Part shown: positions 8,319 to 15,992 of the stretch, piece by piece
Position numbering within the stretch: position 1 is the first letter of the stretch
Layout: every line of letters begins with the position of its first letter
Assembly: GCF_029167105.1 (NCBI RefSeq)
Contig: NZ_JARFML010000053.1
Span: 1-37,401 of the forward strand
Source: Bradyrhizobium yuanmingense
Lineage (GTDB): Bacteria; Pseudomonadota; Alphaproteobacteria; Rhizobiales; Xanthobacteraceae
DNA: 37,401 nucleotides
Reading direction: 5' to 3'
Notes under the pieces: model-generated
Database searches by the model: none
Told to the model about the DNA's origin: nothing
The model's input: only the letters and a program-made list of their open reading frames with translations
Made by a program: the position numbers and the translations under genes

Positions 8319-8750
8319 CTACCGCACCGTTCTCTTCGTTGCCTTTTTGGCCGAACGCTTCTTGGCAGCAAGCTTTTTGACAGTCTTCTTCGCCGGCTTG
8401 CCTGCCGCCTTCTTCGCCTTCGGTCGCTTCTTGCCCTTGGCACGCTGGGCGGCGGCGAGCGCCGCCCTCGCCCATTGCGCAAGCTCGGCGGAATCATCAA
8501 ACAGGCGCGCCGGCAGCTCCCAGTAGGAATTCACAACAACGGTCTTGGCGCGGGTCGAATACTGGAACGGCTTTGAGCCTTCGGCTTCGAAGTCGGGAAT
8601 GGTCGTCTCGTCGGCGCGAAAGAAAAGGCCGGCGCGCAGTGACAGCGCGAAATTGACGCCGTCAGCGGAGATGCCGTAGCCGGAGAACATTTTCCGGATG
8701 GTGACCGGGCCGAAATCAGCGAACAGGTCGATCAGGAATTCGCGGTCCAT
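8319..8750 (-). CDS. TfoX N-terminal domain protein with Lys/Ala-rich tail, 143 aa
   Basis: Residues 1-100 match the TfoX N-terminal domain: a Phe-Gly-Pro-Val-Thr-Ile-Arg-Lys-Met-Phe-Ser-Gly-Tyr-Gly segment, then Phe-Ala-Leu and Leu-Phe-Phe-Arg-Ala-Asp. The rest of the competence regulator TfoX/Sxy is missing, as is common for stand-alone proteins of this type in alphaproteobacteria. Residues 104-143 are a basic tail of Lys, Ala, Arg and Pro resembling histone H1 or AlgP tails, which suggests nucleic acid binding. The start at ATG 8750 has GAGAG upstream; the longer open frame to 8960 runs through the palindromic repeat and is rejected. It follows the suf operon in the same direction but is separated from sufA by the 8761-8898 repeat. 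The biological role is unknown. Confidence 0.8.
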   Translation of the reverse strand: MDREFLIDLFADFGPVTIRKMFSGYGISADGVNFALSLRAGLFFRADETTIPDFEAEGSKPFQYSTRAKTVVVNSYWELPARLFDDSAELAQWARAALAAAQRAKGKKRPKAKKAAGKPAKKTVKKLAAKKRSAKKATKRTVR

Positions 8751-8760
8751 GCTGACGCTC

Positions 8761-8898
8761 TCTCGTGCCCCGGACGCAGCGCAGCGTGTAACGGTGCGCT
8801 GCAGAGCCGGGGCCCAGCCCTCTGCGACGGAAAGTATAGCGTGGGTCCCGGCTCTGCGCAGCAGCGCAAGCGCGCTGCAGCGCGTTCGGGACAAGAGA
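8761..8898. repeat. Large nested palindromic repeat between sufA and the TfoX-like gene
   Basis: The outer arms 8761-8777 and 8882-8898 match at 14 of 17 positions as inverted repeats. The inner arms 8801-8816 and 8842-8857 match at 15 of 16. Each side also folds on itself, for example GCAGCGCA with TGCGCTGC. The unit can form a multi-stem cruciform or RNA hairpin and may end suf operon transcription. It resembles a dispersed Bradyrhizobium repeat as I remember it; copy number was not checked. Confidence 0.65.
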
Positions 8899-8914
8899 GC
8901 AGCGTAGGCCGAAA

Positions 8915-9325
8915 TTACCCGTCGATCTTGGCCGGCCGCAGCTCGACCGATTCGCCGCAACCACAGGCGGAGACCTGGTTGGGGTTGTTGAAGACGAACT
9001 GGGCCTGCATCTTGTCGGCCTTATAGTCCATCTCAGTGCCGAGCAGGAACAGCACGGCCTTGGGATCGACCAGGATCTTGACGCCCTTGTCCTCGACGAC
9101 CTCGTCGGTCGGGCGGATGTCGTGGGCGTATTCGACCGTGTAGGACTGGCCCGCACAGCCGCCGTTCTTCACGCCGACGCGCAAGCCCACGATTTCCGAG
9201 TCCGCGCGCTGGGTCAGCTCGGTGATGCGCTGGGCAGCGGCATCCGTCAGCCGCATCACCTGCGGGCGCGGACGCCGCGGCTTCGGAGTGGATGCTGGTG
9301 TCGAGCCTGACGAAATTTGGGTCAT
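8915..9325 (-). CDS. sufA: A-type iron-sulfur carrier SufA/HesB/IscA, 136 aa
   Basis: The protein has the A-type carrier fold with the three conserved Cys: one in Gly-Gly-Cys-Ala-Gly-Gln-Ser-Tyr and two in Cys-Gly-Cys-Gly-Glu-Ser near the end. It should receive an Fe-S cluster from SufBCD and pass it to apoproteins. It is the last gene of the suf operon, 49 bases after sufT. A Pro/Arg-rich N-terminal extension of about 24 residues precedes the domain; it makes the protein longer than the usual 110-120 residues. The Shine-Dalgarno is weak. Confidence 0.92.
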   Translation of the reverse strand: MTQISSGSTPASTPKPRRPRPQVMRLTDAAAQRITELTQRADSEIVGLRVGVKNGGCAGQSYTVEYAHDIRPTDEVVEDKGVKILVDPKAVLFLLGTEMDYKADKMQAQFVFNNPNQVSACGCGESVELRPAKIDG

Positions 9326-9374
9326 GTTGTCTATGTGGTCCGTTGCGGAGCGAATTCAATGCGGCCCGAGGCCG

Positions 9375-9746
9375 TCACCACATGTTCAGCACGAGGCGGG
9401 CCTCGTCGCTCATGCGTTCCGGCGACCACGGCGGCTCCCAGACGACCTTGACGTCGACCACGCCGACGCCGGGCACGCTCGCTACCGCGTTCTCGACCAT
9501 GGTCGGCAGCTCGCCGGCGGCCGGACAGTTCGGCGTCGTCAGCGTCATCTGCACGTCGACCGAACGGTCGTCCTTGATCTCGACCTTGTAAATCAGGCCG
9601 AGCTCGTAGATGTCGGCAGGGATTTCCGGGTCGAACACGGTCTTGAGACCGGCGATGATCTCGCGGGTCAGCCGCTCGGTCTCCTCCGGCGGCAATGCCG
9701 AATGGGTCTCCATCGGATTGGCTTTGATTTCGGCCGTGTCACTCAT
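9375..9746 (-). CDS. sufT: SUF system Fe-S assembly protein SufT (MIP18/DUF59 family), 123 aa
   Basis: The domain is recognised by Asp-Pro-Glu-Ile-Pro-x-Asp-Ile-Tyr-Glu-Leu-Gly-Leu-Ile-Tyr and by Thr-Thr-Pro-Asn-Cys-Pro-Ala-Ala with its conserved Cys. Proteins of this family help Fe-S cluster maturation of target proteins. The first 20 residues are a variable acidic extension. The gene overlaps the end of sufS by four bases (ATGA), which signals translational coupling within the suf operon, and precedes sufA. Confidence 0.9.
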   Translation of the reverse strand: MSDTAEIKANPMETHSALPPEETERLTREIIAGLKTVFDPEIPADIYELGLIYKVEIKDDRSVDVQMTLTTPNCPAAGELPTMVENAVASVPGVGVVDVKVVWEPPWSPERMSDEARLVLNMW

Positions 9747-10990
9747 GCGAACAAATCCCGCGCCTTCAGCAGCGCCTGTGCCAGATGATCGACTTCTTCC
9801 CGCGTATTATACATGCCGAACGAGGCCCGGCATGTCGCCGTCACGTTGAACCGCTCTAAAAGCGGCATGACGCAATGGGTGCCGGCGCGCACCGCGATGC
9901 CCTGGCGGTCGATCACGGTGGCGACATCGTGGGCGTGCGCGCCCTTGAGCTCGAAGGAGATCACCGGGCCCTTGCCCCGCGCCGTGCCGATCAGCCGCAG
10001 CGAGTTGATCTCGCGCAGGCGCTCCTGGGCGTAGGCGGTGAGGTCGGCCTCGTAGGCTGCGATGCGTTCCTTGCCGATCGAGTTGACGTAGTCGATGGCG
10101 GCGCCAAGGCCGACGGCCTCGACGATCGCCGGCGTGCCCGCCTCGAACTTGTGCGGGGGATCGCCATAGGTGACGACATCGCGCGAGACCTCGCGGATCA
10201 TCTCGCCGCCGCCGTTGAAGGGGCGCATTGCGACGAGGTGGTCGTACTTGGCCCAGAGCACGCCGATGCCGGTCGGACCGTAGACCTTGTGGCCGGTGAA
10301 GACGTAGAAGTCGCAGCCGATGTCCTGGACGTCGACGGGCAGATGCACCGCGCCCTGGCTGCCGTCGACCAGCACGGGAATGCCGCGGGCATGCGCAATC
10401 CTGACGACGTCCTTGACCGGCACGATGGTGCCGAGCGCGTTCGACATCTGCGTGATCGCGACCAGCTTGGTCTTCGAGGTCAGCAGCTTCTCGAATTCCT
10501 CGATGAGGAAATTTCCCTCGTCGTCGACCGGCGCCCACTTGATCACCGCGCCTTGGCGTTCCCTCAGGAAGTGCCAGGGTACGATGTTGGAGTGGTGCTC
10601 CATGATCGAGATGACGATCTCGTCGCCTTCTTTGATATTCGGACCACCCCACGAAGACGCGACCAGGTTGATCGCCTCGGTCGCGTTGCGGGTGAAAATC
10701 ACTTCCTCGGTGCGCGCAGCGTTGATGAACTGCGCCACCTTGGTGCGGCCGCCCTCATAGGCTTCAGTCGCTGCATTGGCGAGGTAGTGCAGGCCGCGAT
10801 GCACGTTGGCGTATTCGGATTGATAGGCCTGCGTCATGCGGTCGAGCACGGCGCTCGGCTTCTGCGCCGAGGCGGCGTTGTCGAGATAGACGAGCGGCTT
10901 GCCGTAGACCTGCATAGCGAGCGCCGGAAAATCCTGGCGCACACGCGTAACGTCATAGGCGCCGTTCTTGACCGCCGGATGCGTGCTCAT
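9743..10990 (-). CDS. sufS: Cysteine desulfurase SufS, 415 aa
   Basis: This is a class V aminotransferase-fold PLP enzyme of the SufS (group II) type. The PLP-binding Lys lies in Phe-Thr-Gly-His-Lys-Val-Tyr-Gly-Pro and the catalytic Cys at about residue 373 in Arg-Ala-Gly-Thr-His-Cys, so it should release sulfur from cysteine as persulfide for SufB. Length fits the family (about 405-415). It overlaps sufD by four bases upstream and sufT by four bases downstream, so the three are translationally coupled. No SufE gene is visible in the window, so the sulfur acceptor that normally partners SufS is either elsewhere or replaced. Confidence 0.95.
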   Translation of the reverse strand: MSTHPAVKNGAYDVTRVRQDFPALAMQVYGKPLVYLDNAASAQKPSAVLDRMTQAYQSEYANVHRGLHYLANAATEAYEGGRTKVAQFINAARTEEVIFTRNATEAINLVASSWGGPNIKEGDEIVISIMEHHSNIVPWHFLRERQGAVIKWAPVDDEGNFLIEEFEKLLTSKTKLVAITQMSNALGTIVPVKDVVRIAHARGIPVLVDGSQGAVHLPVDVQDIGCDFYVFTGHKVYGPTGIGVLWAKYDHLVAMRPFNGGGEMIREVSRDVVTYGDPPHKFEAGTPAIVEAVGLGAAIDYVNSIGKERIAAYEADLTAYAQERLREINSLRLIGTARGKGPVISFELKGAHAHDVATVIDRQGIAVRAGTHCVMPLLERFNVTATCRASFGMYNTREEVDHLAQALLKARDLFA

Positions 10991-12291
10991 GACCGCCGCT
11001 CCAGCCAGCGCTCGGCAATGCCGATCACGTGCTCGCGCAAAGTGTCATCGGCGATCTGCTCGATCGCCTCGCCGACAAAGGCCTGGATCAGCAGCGCCTG
11101 GGCCTGCTTCTCCGGCAGGCCACGGGCTTTCAGGTAGAACAGCAGGCTGTCGTCGAGCGCGCCGGCGGTGGCGCCGTGGCCGCAGGAGACGTCGTCGGCA
11201 AAAATCTCGAGCTCGGGCTTGTTGTCGGCCTCGGCTTCGTCCGAGAGCAGCAGCGCGCGCGTCATCATCTTGCCGTCGGTCTTCTGCGCGTCGGGACGGA
11301 CAATGATGCGGCCCTGGAACACCGAATGGGCGCGGTCGTCGATCACCGCACGGAAGATCTCGCGGCTGACGCAGTTCGGCACGGCATGGTCGACCACCAG
11401 CGTGGTGTCGCCGTGCTCGGTCTTCTTCAGGAGGTTGACGCCGTTGACCGAGAGCTCGCTGCCCTCGCCCGCCAACGTGATGAAGCCCTGCAAGCGGCTG
11501 ACCGCAGCGCCGCTGGTCATGTTGAAGACGTTCAGCTTGGTGTTGGCGCCGACGGTGACGAACTGCGAGGTGATGTTCACCGCATCGGCCGCATCGTCCA
11601 TCAGGCGGATATGCGCGACGTCGGCGTCGTCGCCGACCGAGATGATCACGGCGTCGTTGACCTGGTAGGCCGCAGCGCCGGCGGCGACGAAGCTCTCGAT
11701 GATGGTGGCACGGACGCCCTTCCCGATCCGAACCTGCGAACGGGTGACGGCCGAGGCCGATGCGGCGGTCGCAACATGGATGATCTGGACCGGCGCAGAG
11801 AGCTGCGTTCCATCCGCGATCGACAGCACCACGCCGTCGGTCGCCAGCGCCGCGTTGACCGCGATCACGGCATCGGTGGACGCCGTCTTGAGGAGACCGG
11901 CATCCTTGTCCAGCGACTCGCGCAGAGTCTTGAAGCCGGCCTCCGAGGCAAGCGCCTTCACGTCCGACAGCTCGGCCGCGAACACGCCGTCGACGAGCAC
12001 CAGCTTGCGGGCGCCCGCGATCGCATGCGCCTTGACCGCCTCGGCGGCGCGCTTCAGCGCGGTCGCATCGGGCGCGGCTGCCAGCGGCAGCACCTCGCCG
12101 ACCAGCGCGCGCAGGTCGGTGTATTTCCATTCCTCGATCCGGCGGTGCGGCAGCCCGAGACGCTCATAGGTCTCGAATGCCTCGCGGCGCGCCGCGATCA
12201 CGTCAGGCGATCCCGGCAGGCGGCCTTCGGCGCTGGCGAAGAGATCGCTCACCGCGCGGCCGCTCCCGGTCTTTGCCACAGCAACGTTCAT
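10987..12291 (-). CDS. sufD: SUF scaffold protein SufD, 434 aa
   Basis: The SufB/SufD beta-helix family is recognised by the C-terminal region with Ala-Asp-Asp-Val-Ser-Cys-Gly-His-Gly-Ala-Thr; the Cys and His of this motif correspond to residues important for cluster assembly in E. coli SufD. The N-terminus contains Leu-Gly-Leu-Pro-His-Arg-Arg-Ile-Glu-Glu-Trp-Lys-Tyr-Thr-Asp-Leu, typical of SufD. It forms the SufBC2D scaffold with SufB and SufC in the cytoplasm. The gene begins 12 bases after sufC and overlaps sufS. AGGAA precedes the ATG. Confidence 0.95.
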   Translation of the reverse strand: MNVAVAKTGSGRAVSDLFASAEGRLPGSPDVIAARREAFETYERLGLPHRRIEEWKYTDLRALVGEVLPLAAAPDATALKRAAEAVKAHAIAGARKLVLVDGVFAAELSDVKALASEAGFKTLRESLDKDAGLLKTASTDAVIAVNAALATDGVVLSIADGTQLSAPVQIIHVATAASASAVTRSQVRIGKGVRATIIESFVAAGAAAYQVNDAVIISVGDDADVAHIRLMDDAADAVNITSQFVTVGANTKLNVFNMTSGAAVSRLQGFITLAGEGSELSVNGVNLLKKTEHGDTTLVVDHAVPNCVSREIFRAVIDDRAHSVFQGRIIVRPDAQKTDGKMMTRALLLSDEAEADNKPELEIFADDVSCGHGATAGALDDSLLFYLKARGLPEKQAQALLIQAFVGEAIEQIADDTLREHVIGIAERWLERRS

Positions 12292-12303
12292 CTTAAAAAT
12301 TCC

Positions 12304-13059
12304 TTACGCGGCATCCTCGAACTGGGCGTAGCCGGAGGCTTCCAGCTCCAGCGCCAATTCCTTGCCGCCGCTCTTCACGACGCGGCCCCTGGACATCACG
12401 TGCACGACGTCGGGCACGATGTAGTTGAGCAGCCGCTGATAGTGGGTGATGACGACCATCGCGCGCCCCGGCGAGCGCAGTGCGTTGACGCCGTCGGCCG
12501 CGATGCGCAGCGCGTCGATGTCGAGACCGGAATCCATCTCGTCGAGGATGCACAGGCTGGGCTCGAACAGCGCCATCTGCAGCACCTCGTTGCGCTTCTT
12601 CTCGCCACCGGAAAAACCGACATTGACGCCGCGCTTGAGCATGTCCTGCGGGATGTTCAGCGACTTCGAGACCTCGCGGACCTTCTTCAGGAAGTCCGGC
12701 ACCATCAGCTCGCTCTCGCCGCGCGCCTTGCGCTGCGCATTGAGCGCGGTGCGCAGGAAATTCATGGTGGTGACGCCGGGAATCTCGACCGGATACTGGA
12801 ACGCCAGGAACACGCCCTTGGCGGCGCGCTCGTCCGGCTCCATCTCCAGGAGGTCCTCGCCCCTGAACAGGATCTGGCCGTCGGTGACCTCGTAGCCGGG
12901 CTTGCCGGCGATGACGTGCGAGAGCGTCGACTTGCCGGAGCCGTTCGGCCCCATGATCGCGTGCACCTCGCCCTCGTTCACGGTCAGCGTCAGTCCGTGG
13001 AGGATCTCGCGCTCCTCGACACGAACCTTGAGGTCTTTCACTTCAAGCAAAGCCATCAT
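12304..13059 (-). CDS. sufC: SUF ATPase SufC, 251 aa
   Basis: This is an ABC-type ATPase. Walker A Gly-Pro-Asn-Gly-Ser-Gly-Lys-Ser-Thr is near residue 40, the signature Phe-Ser-Gly-Gly-Glu-Lys-Lys-Arg-Asn-Glu is followed by Walker B Leu-Cys-Ile-Leu-Asp-Glu-Met-Asp-Ser-Gly-Leu-Asp. The length and motifs fit SufC, which powers the SufBC2D scaffold. Two adjacent ATG codons (13059 and 13056) are possible starts; the first has GGA six bases upstream. The gene is separated from sufB by 130 bases that contain a palindromic repeat, an unusual gap inside this operon. Confidence 0.95.
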   Translation of the reverse strand: MMALLEVKDLKVRVEEREILHGLTLTVNEGEVHAIMGPNGSGKSTLSHVIAGKPGYEVTDGQILFRGEDLLEMEPDERAAKGVFLAFQYPVEIPGVTTMNFLRTALNAQRKARGESELMVPDFLKKVREVSKSLNIPQDMLKRGVNVGFSGGEKKRNEVLQMALFEPSLCILDEMDSGLDIDALRIAADGVNALRSPGRAMVVITHYQRLLNYIVPDVVHVMSRGRVVKSGGKELALELEASGYAQFEDAA

Positions 13060-13075
13060 GTTTTTCCATCTATCC

Positions 13076-13183
13076 CCTCATCCTGAGGAGCGCCGAAAGG
13101 CGCGTCTCGAGGGATTGAGGCCACCAATCTTTCCGGTATCCATCCTTCGAGACGGCCGCTTGCGCGGCCTCCTCAGGATGAGG
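13076..13183. repeat. Palindromic repeat inserted between sufB and sufC
   Basis: The outer arms CCTCATCCTGAGGAG (13076-13090) and CTCCTCAGGATGAGG (13169-13183) are perfect 15-bp inverted repeats. Between them, two smaller palindromes contain GGCGCGTCTCGAGG and CTTCGAGACGGCC-type segments. I recognise the unit as a common intergenic repeat of Bradyrhizobium-type genomes. It lies within the operon, seven bases after the sufB stop and 16 bases before the sufC start, so it will be transcribed and should fold strongly in the mRNA. Confidence 0.8.
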
Positions 13184-13189
13184 TCCGAG

Positions 13190-14686
13190 CTAGCCGACCG
13201 ACCCTTCGAGCGAGATCGAGATCAGCTTCTGCGCTTCCACCGCGAATTCCATCGGCAGCTGCTGCAGCACGTCCTTGACGAAGCCGTTGACGACGAGGCC
13301 GACGGCCTCCTCCTGGCTGAGCCCGCGCTGGATGCAGTAGAACAGCACGTCCTCGGAGATCTTCGAGGTGGTCGCCTCATGCTCGAACGTCGCCGAGGAG
13401 TTCTTCGCCTCGATATACGGCACGGTGTGCGCGCCGCATTTGTCGCCGATGAGCAGCGAGTCGCACGCCGTGAAGTTGCGCGCGCCGGTCGCTTTCCGGT
13501 GCGCGGTGACGAGACCGCGATAGGTGTTCTGCGACTTGCCGGCGGCGATGCCCTTGGAGATGATCCGGCTCGACGTGTTCTTGCCGAGATGGATCATCTT
13601 GGTGCCGCTATCGACCTGCTGGAAGCCGTTCGAGATCGCGATCGAGTAGAACTCGCCGCGCGAATTGTCGCCGCGCAGGATGCAGCTCGGATATTTCCAG
13701 GTGATGGCGGAGCCGGTCTCGACCTGGGTCCAGGAGATCTTGGAATTGGCGCCGCGGCAGTCGCCACGCTTGGTGACGAAATTGTAGATGCCGCCCTTGC
13801 CTTCCGAATTGCCGGGGTACCAGTTCTGCACGGTCGAATATTTGATCTCGGCATCGTCGAGCGCGACGAGCTCGACCACGGCGGCATGCAGCTGGTTCTC
13901 GTCGCGCTGCGGCGCGGTGCAGCCTTCGAGATAGGAGACGTAGGAGCCCTTGTCGGCGATGATCAGCGTGCGCTCGAACTGCCCGGTGTTGCGCTCGTTG
14001 ATGCGGAAATAGGTCGACAGCTCCATCGGGCAGCGCACGCCCGGCGGCACGTAGACGAACGAGCCGTCGGAGAACACCGCCGAGTTCAGCGTCGCGTAGA
14101 AATTGTCCGAGGTCGGAACCACCGAGCCCAGATATTTCTGCACGAGTTCAGGGTGCTCGCGGATCGCTTCCGAAATCGGCATGAAGATCACGCCGGCCTT
14201 CTTCAACTCGGCCTTGAACGTGGTGGCAACCGAGACCGAATCGAACACCGCGTCGACCGCGATCTTGCGGCGAGCCGGGTCTTCCTCGCCGGGCTTGGGC
14301 TCGACGCCTTCGAGCATGGCGACTTCCCGCAAGGGAATGCCGAGCTTCTCGTAAGTCTTCAGGATCTCCGGATCGATCTCGTCCAGCGATGAGACCGTCT
14401 TCTTCGGCTTCGGCGCGGCGTAGTAGTAAAGATCCTGAAAGTCGATCTTGGGATAGTCGACGCGGGCCCAGGTCGGCTCCTGCATGGTCAGCCAGCGCCG
14501 ATAGGCTTCCAGCCGCCACTGCAGCATCCAGGCAGGCTCGTTCTTCTTCTCGGAGATGAACTTGACGGTCTCTTCCGACAAACCCTTGGGGGCCTTGTCG
14601 GACTCGATCAGGGTTTCAAACCCATAACGATACTGGTCGACGTCGATGCGCTTCACGCGCTCGACCGTCTCTTGTACGGCTGGCAT
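13190..14686 (-). CDS. sufB: SUF scaffold protein SufB, 498 aa
   Basis: The protein matches SufB over its full length. It has Tyr-Arg-Tyr-Gly-Phe near the N-terminus, Cys-Pro-Met-Glu-Leu-Ser-Thr-Tyr-Phe-Arg-Ile-Asn in the middle and Gly-Asp-Lys-Cys-Gly-Ala-His-Thr-x-Pro-Tyr-Ile-Glu near the C-terminus; the last Cys is a key residue for cluster building in E. coli SufB. It is the core scaffold subunit on which new Fe-S clusters form. ATG 14686 has GCGGAGGA five bases upstream; an in-frame TTG at 14710 lies before that site and is rejected. The gap of 114 bases to the upstream desulfurase gene contains an Irr-box-like dyad. Confidence 0.96.
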   Translation of the reverse strand: MPAVQETVERVKRIDVDQYRYGFETLIESDKAPKGLSEETVKFISEKKNEPAWMLQWRLEAYRRWLTMQEPTWARVDYPKIDFQDLYYYAAPKPKKTVSSLDEIDPEILKTYEKLGIPLREVAMLEGVEPKPGEEDPARRKIAVDAVFDSVSVATTFKAELKKAGVIFMPISEAIREHPELVQKYLGSVVPTSDNFYATLNSAVFSDGSFVYVPPGVRCPMELSTYFRINERNTGQFERTLIIADKGSYVSYLEGCTAPQRDENQLHAAVVELVALDDAEIKYSTVQNWYPGNSEGKGGIYNFVTKRGDCRGANSKISWTQVETGSAITWKYPSCILRGDNSRGEFYSIAISNGFQQVDSGTKMIHLGKNTSSRIISKGIAAGKSQNTYRGLVTAHRKATGARNFTACDSLLIGDKCGAHTVPYIEAKNSSATFEHEATTSKISEDVLFYCIQRGLSQEEAVGLVVNGFVKDVLQQLPMEFAVEAQKLISISLEGSVG

Positions 14687-14763
14687 TCCATCCTCCGCTC
14701 GCGGTTTCAAGGACCGCGGTGGATCAAACTCGGACGAGTATTACGATATTTCTCTGCGGAAAG

Positions 14764-14791
14764 CACGGGCTTAGAACCGTTCAAGCCGTGT
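14764..14791. promoter_or_regulatory. Irr/ICE-box-like dyad between the desulfurase gene and sufB
   Basis: TTAGAA-CCG-TTCAAG at 14772-14786 matches TTAGAA-N3-TTCTAA, the iron control element bound by Irr in Rhizobiales as I remember it, at 10 of 12 positions. The longer sequence CACGGGCTT...AAGCCGTG around it also forms a near-perfect stem. It could be an iron-responsive operator for a second promoter in front of sufB, or a simple attenuator just after the desulfurase stop. Regulation of suf operons by Irr and RirA is established in Rhizobiales, but this site is a by-eye match. Confidence 0.4.
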
Positions 14792-14800
14792 TTCATCGCT

Positions 14801-15940
14801 TCAAGCCTTAAGTAGGGTATTACCAAGCTTTCGCCAAGCCTCTAACGCCCGATTGATGTCCGCCGGTTCCGTGGACCAGCCCAGACTGAGACGCACCGCT
14901 CCCTGGGCCACCACGGGATCATAGCCCATCGCCGACAGGACGTGAGACGGCTGGACCTTACCGGAGGAACAGGCGGAGCCGGAAGACACCGCGATCCCCT
15001 CCAGATCGAATCCGATCACGGCGGTTTCTGCCTTCAGGCCCGGCGCCGTGAAAAGGACGGTATTCGGCAAGCGTGCCACATCTCTCGCAAAGACTGTCGT
15101 CCCGGGAACGTCGCGGACGCCATTTTCCAAGCGATCTCTGAGACTTGCCATACGCTTCACATCCTCCGGCAGAGCCTGAAGCGCAGCCTTCACCGCCGCG
15201 CCGAAGGCGGCGATCCCGGCAATGTTCTCGGTTCCGGCCCGGCGGCTGAGCTCCTGCCCGCCGCCCCGCAGCACCGGCTCCAGGCCGCCAATCCCCTCGG
15301 TGATCGCCAGGGCGCCGATCCCCTTGGGGCCGCCGATCTTGTGCGCAGAAAAGCTGGCAAGGTCCGCGCCTACCGAATTGATATCGAACGGTATTTTGCC
15401 AAGCGCCTGGATCGCGTCGACATGCAGCAGGCCGCCGGCCTCGTGGACGATCCTTGCAGCCTCTGTGACGGGCTGAAGGGCGCCGGTCTCGTTGTTGGCG
15501 ACCATGATCGAGACCAGGGCTGGCGGGCCGCCCTTCAGGAGCGCCTTCAAATGATCGAGGTCGACCACGCCGGAGCGCGTGACCTGGATCAGCCCGATCT
15601 TGTCCGCCGGGAACCGGCCGCCGGCCAGCACCGAGGTGTGTTCGACCGCCGAGACCAGCAGCCGCTCGACAGGGCCGCCGGAGGCGCCCCGCAAACCCGG
15701 CGAGAGCGCCAGCGCATTGGCCTCGGTTCCAGCGGAGGTGAAGACGACGTTGCGCGGCTGCGCCCCGACCGCGGCCGCAACCCTCGCGCGGGCTTCTTCG
15801 ACCAACCGCCGCGCCTCCCGCCCCTCGGCATGGACCGAGGATGGATTGCCGACCAGGTCGAAGGCCGCGACCATTGCCGCCCGCGCCTCGGGGCGCAGCG
15901 GCGTGGTCGCATTCCAGTCGAGATAGACACGGTTCGGCAT
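14801..15940 (-). CDS. IscS/NifS-type cysteine desulfurase, first gene of the suf cluster, 379 aa
   Basis: This is a group I (IscS/NifS-like) PLP-dependent desulfurase. It opens with Val-Tyr-Leu-Asp-Trp-Asn-Ala-Thr-Thr-Pro, has the PLP Lys in Ser-Ala-His-Lys-Ile-Gly-Gly-Pro and the catalytic Cys at about residue 324 in Ser-Gly-Ser-Ala-Cys-Ser-Ser-Gly-Lys. A second desulfurase of this kind ahead of sufBCDS is common in Rhizobiales, where it is often called SufS2. AGAGGG precedes ATG 15940. It likely supplies sulfur in the same pathway as SufS, but it could also serve tRNA thiolation. Confidence 0.9.
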   Translation of the reverse strand: MPNRVYLDWNATTPLRPEARAAMVAAFDLVGNPSSVHAEGREARRLVEEARARVAAAVGAQPRNVVFTSAGTEANALALSPGLRGASGGPVERLLVSAVEHTSVLAGGRFPADKIGLIQVTRSGVVDLDHLKALLKGGPPALVSIMVANNETGALQPVTEAARIVHEAGGLLHVDAIQALGKIPFDINSVGADLASFSAHKIGGPKGIGALAITEGIGGLEPVLRGGGQELSRRAGTENIAGIAAFGAAVKAALQALPEDVKRMASLRDRLENGVRDVPGTTVFARDVARLPNTVLFTAPGLKAETAVIGFDLEGIAVSSGSACSSGKVQPSHVLSAMGYDPVVAQGAVRLSLGWSTEPADINRALEAWRKLGNTLLKA

Positions 15941-15992
15941 CTGGCCCTCTTAGCACCTTTTGTCGTCCAGCCAATCGGACGGCGTGCGCTCG

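Noticed and set aside
8751..8960. Extension of the TfoX-like protein to an upstream start
   Set aside because: The extension lies in the palindromic repeat and lacks TfoX features; ATG 8750 has a ribosome binding site.
11029..13086. Plus-strand frame of 685 codons opposite sufC and sufD
   Set aside because: It is antisense to two clearly recognised genes and encodes a low-complexity Arg/His/Asp-rich product.
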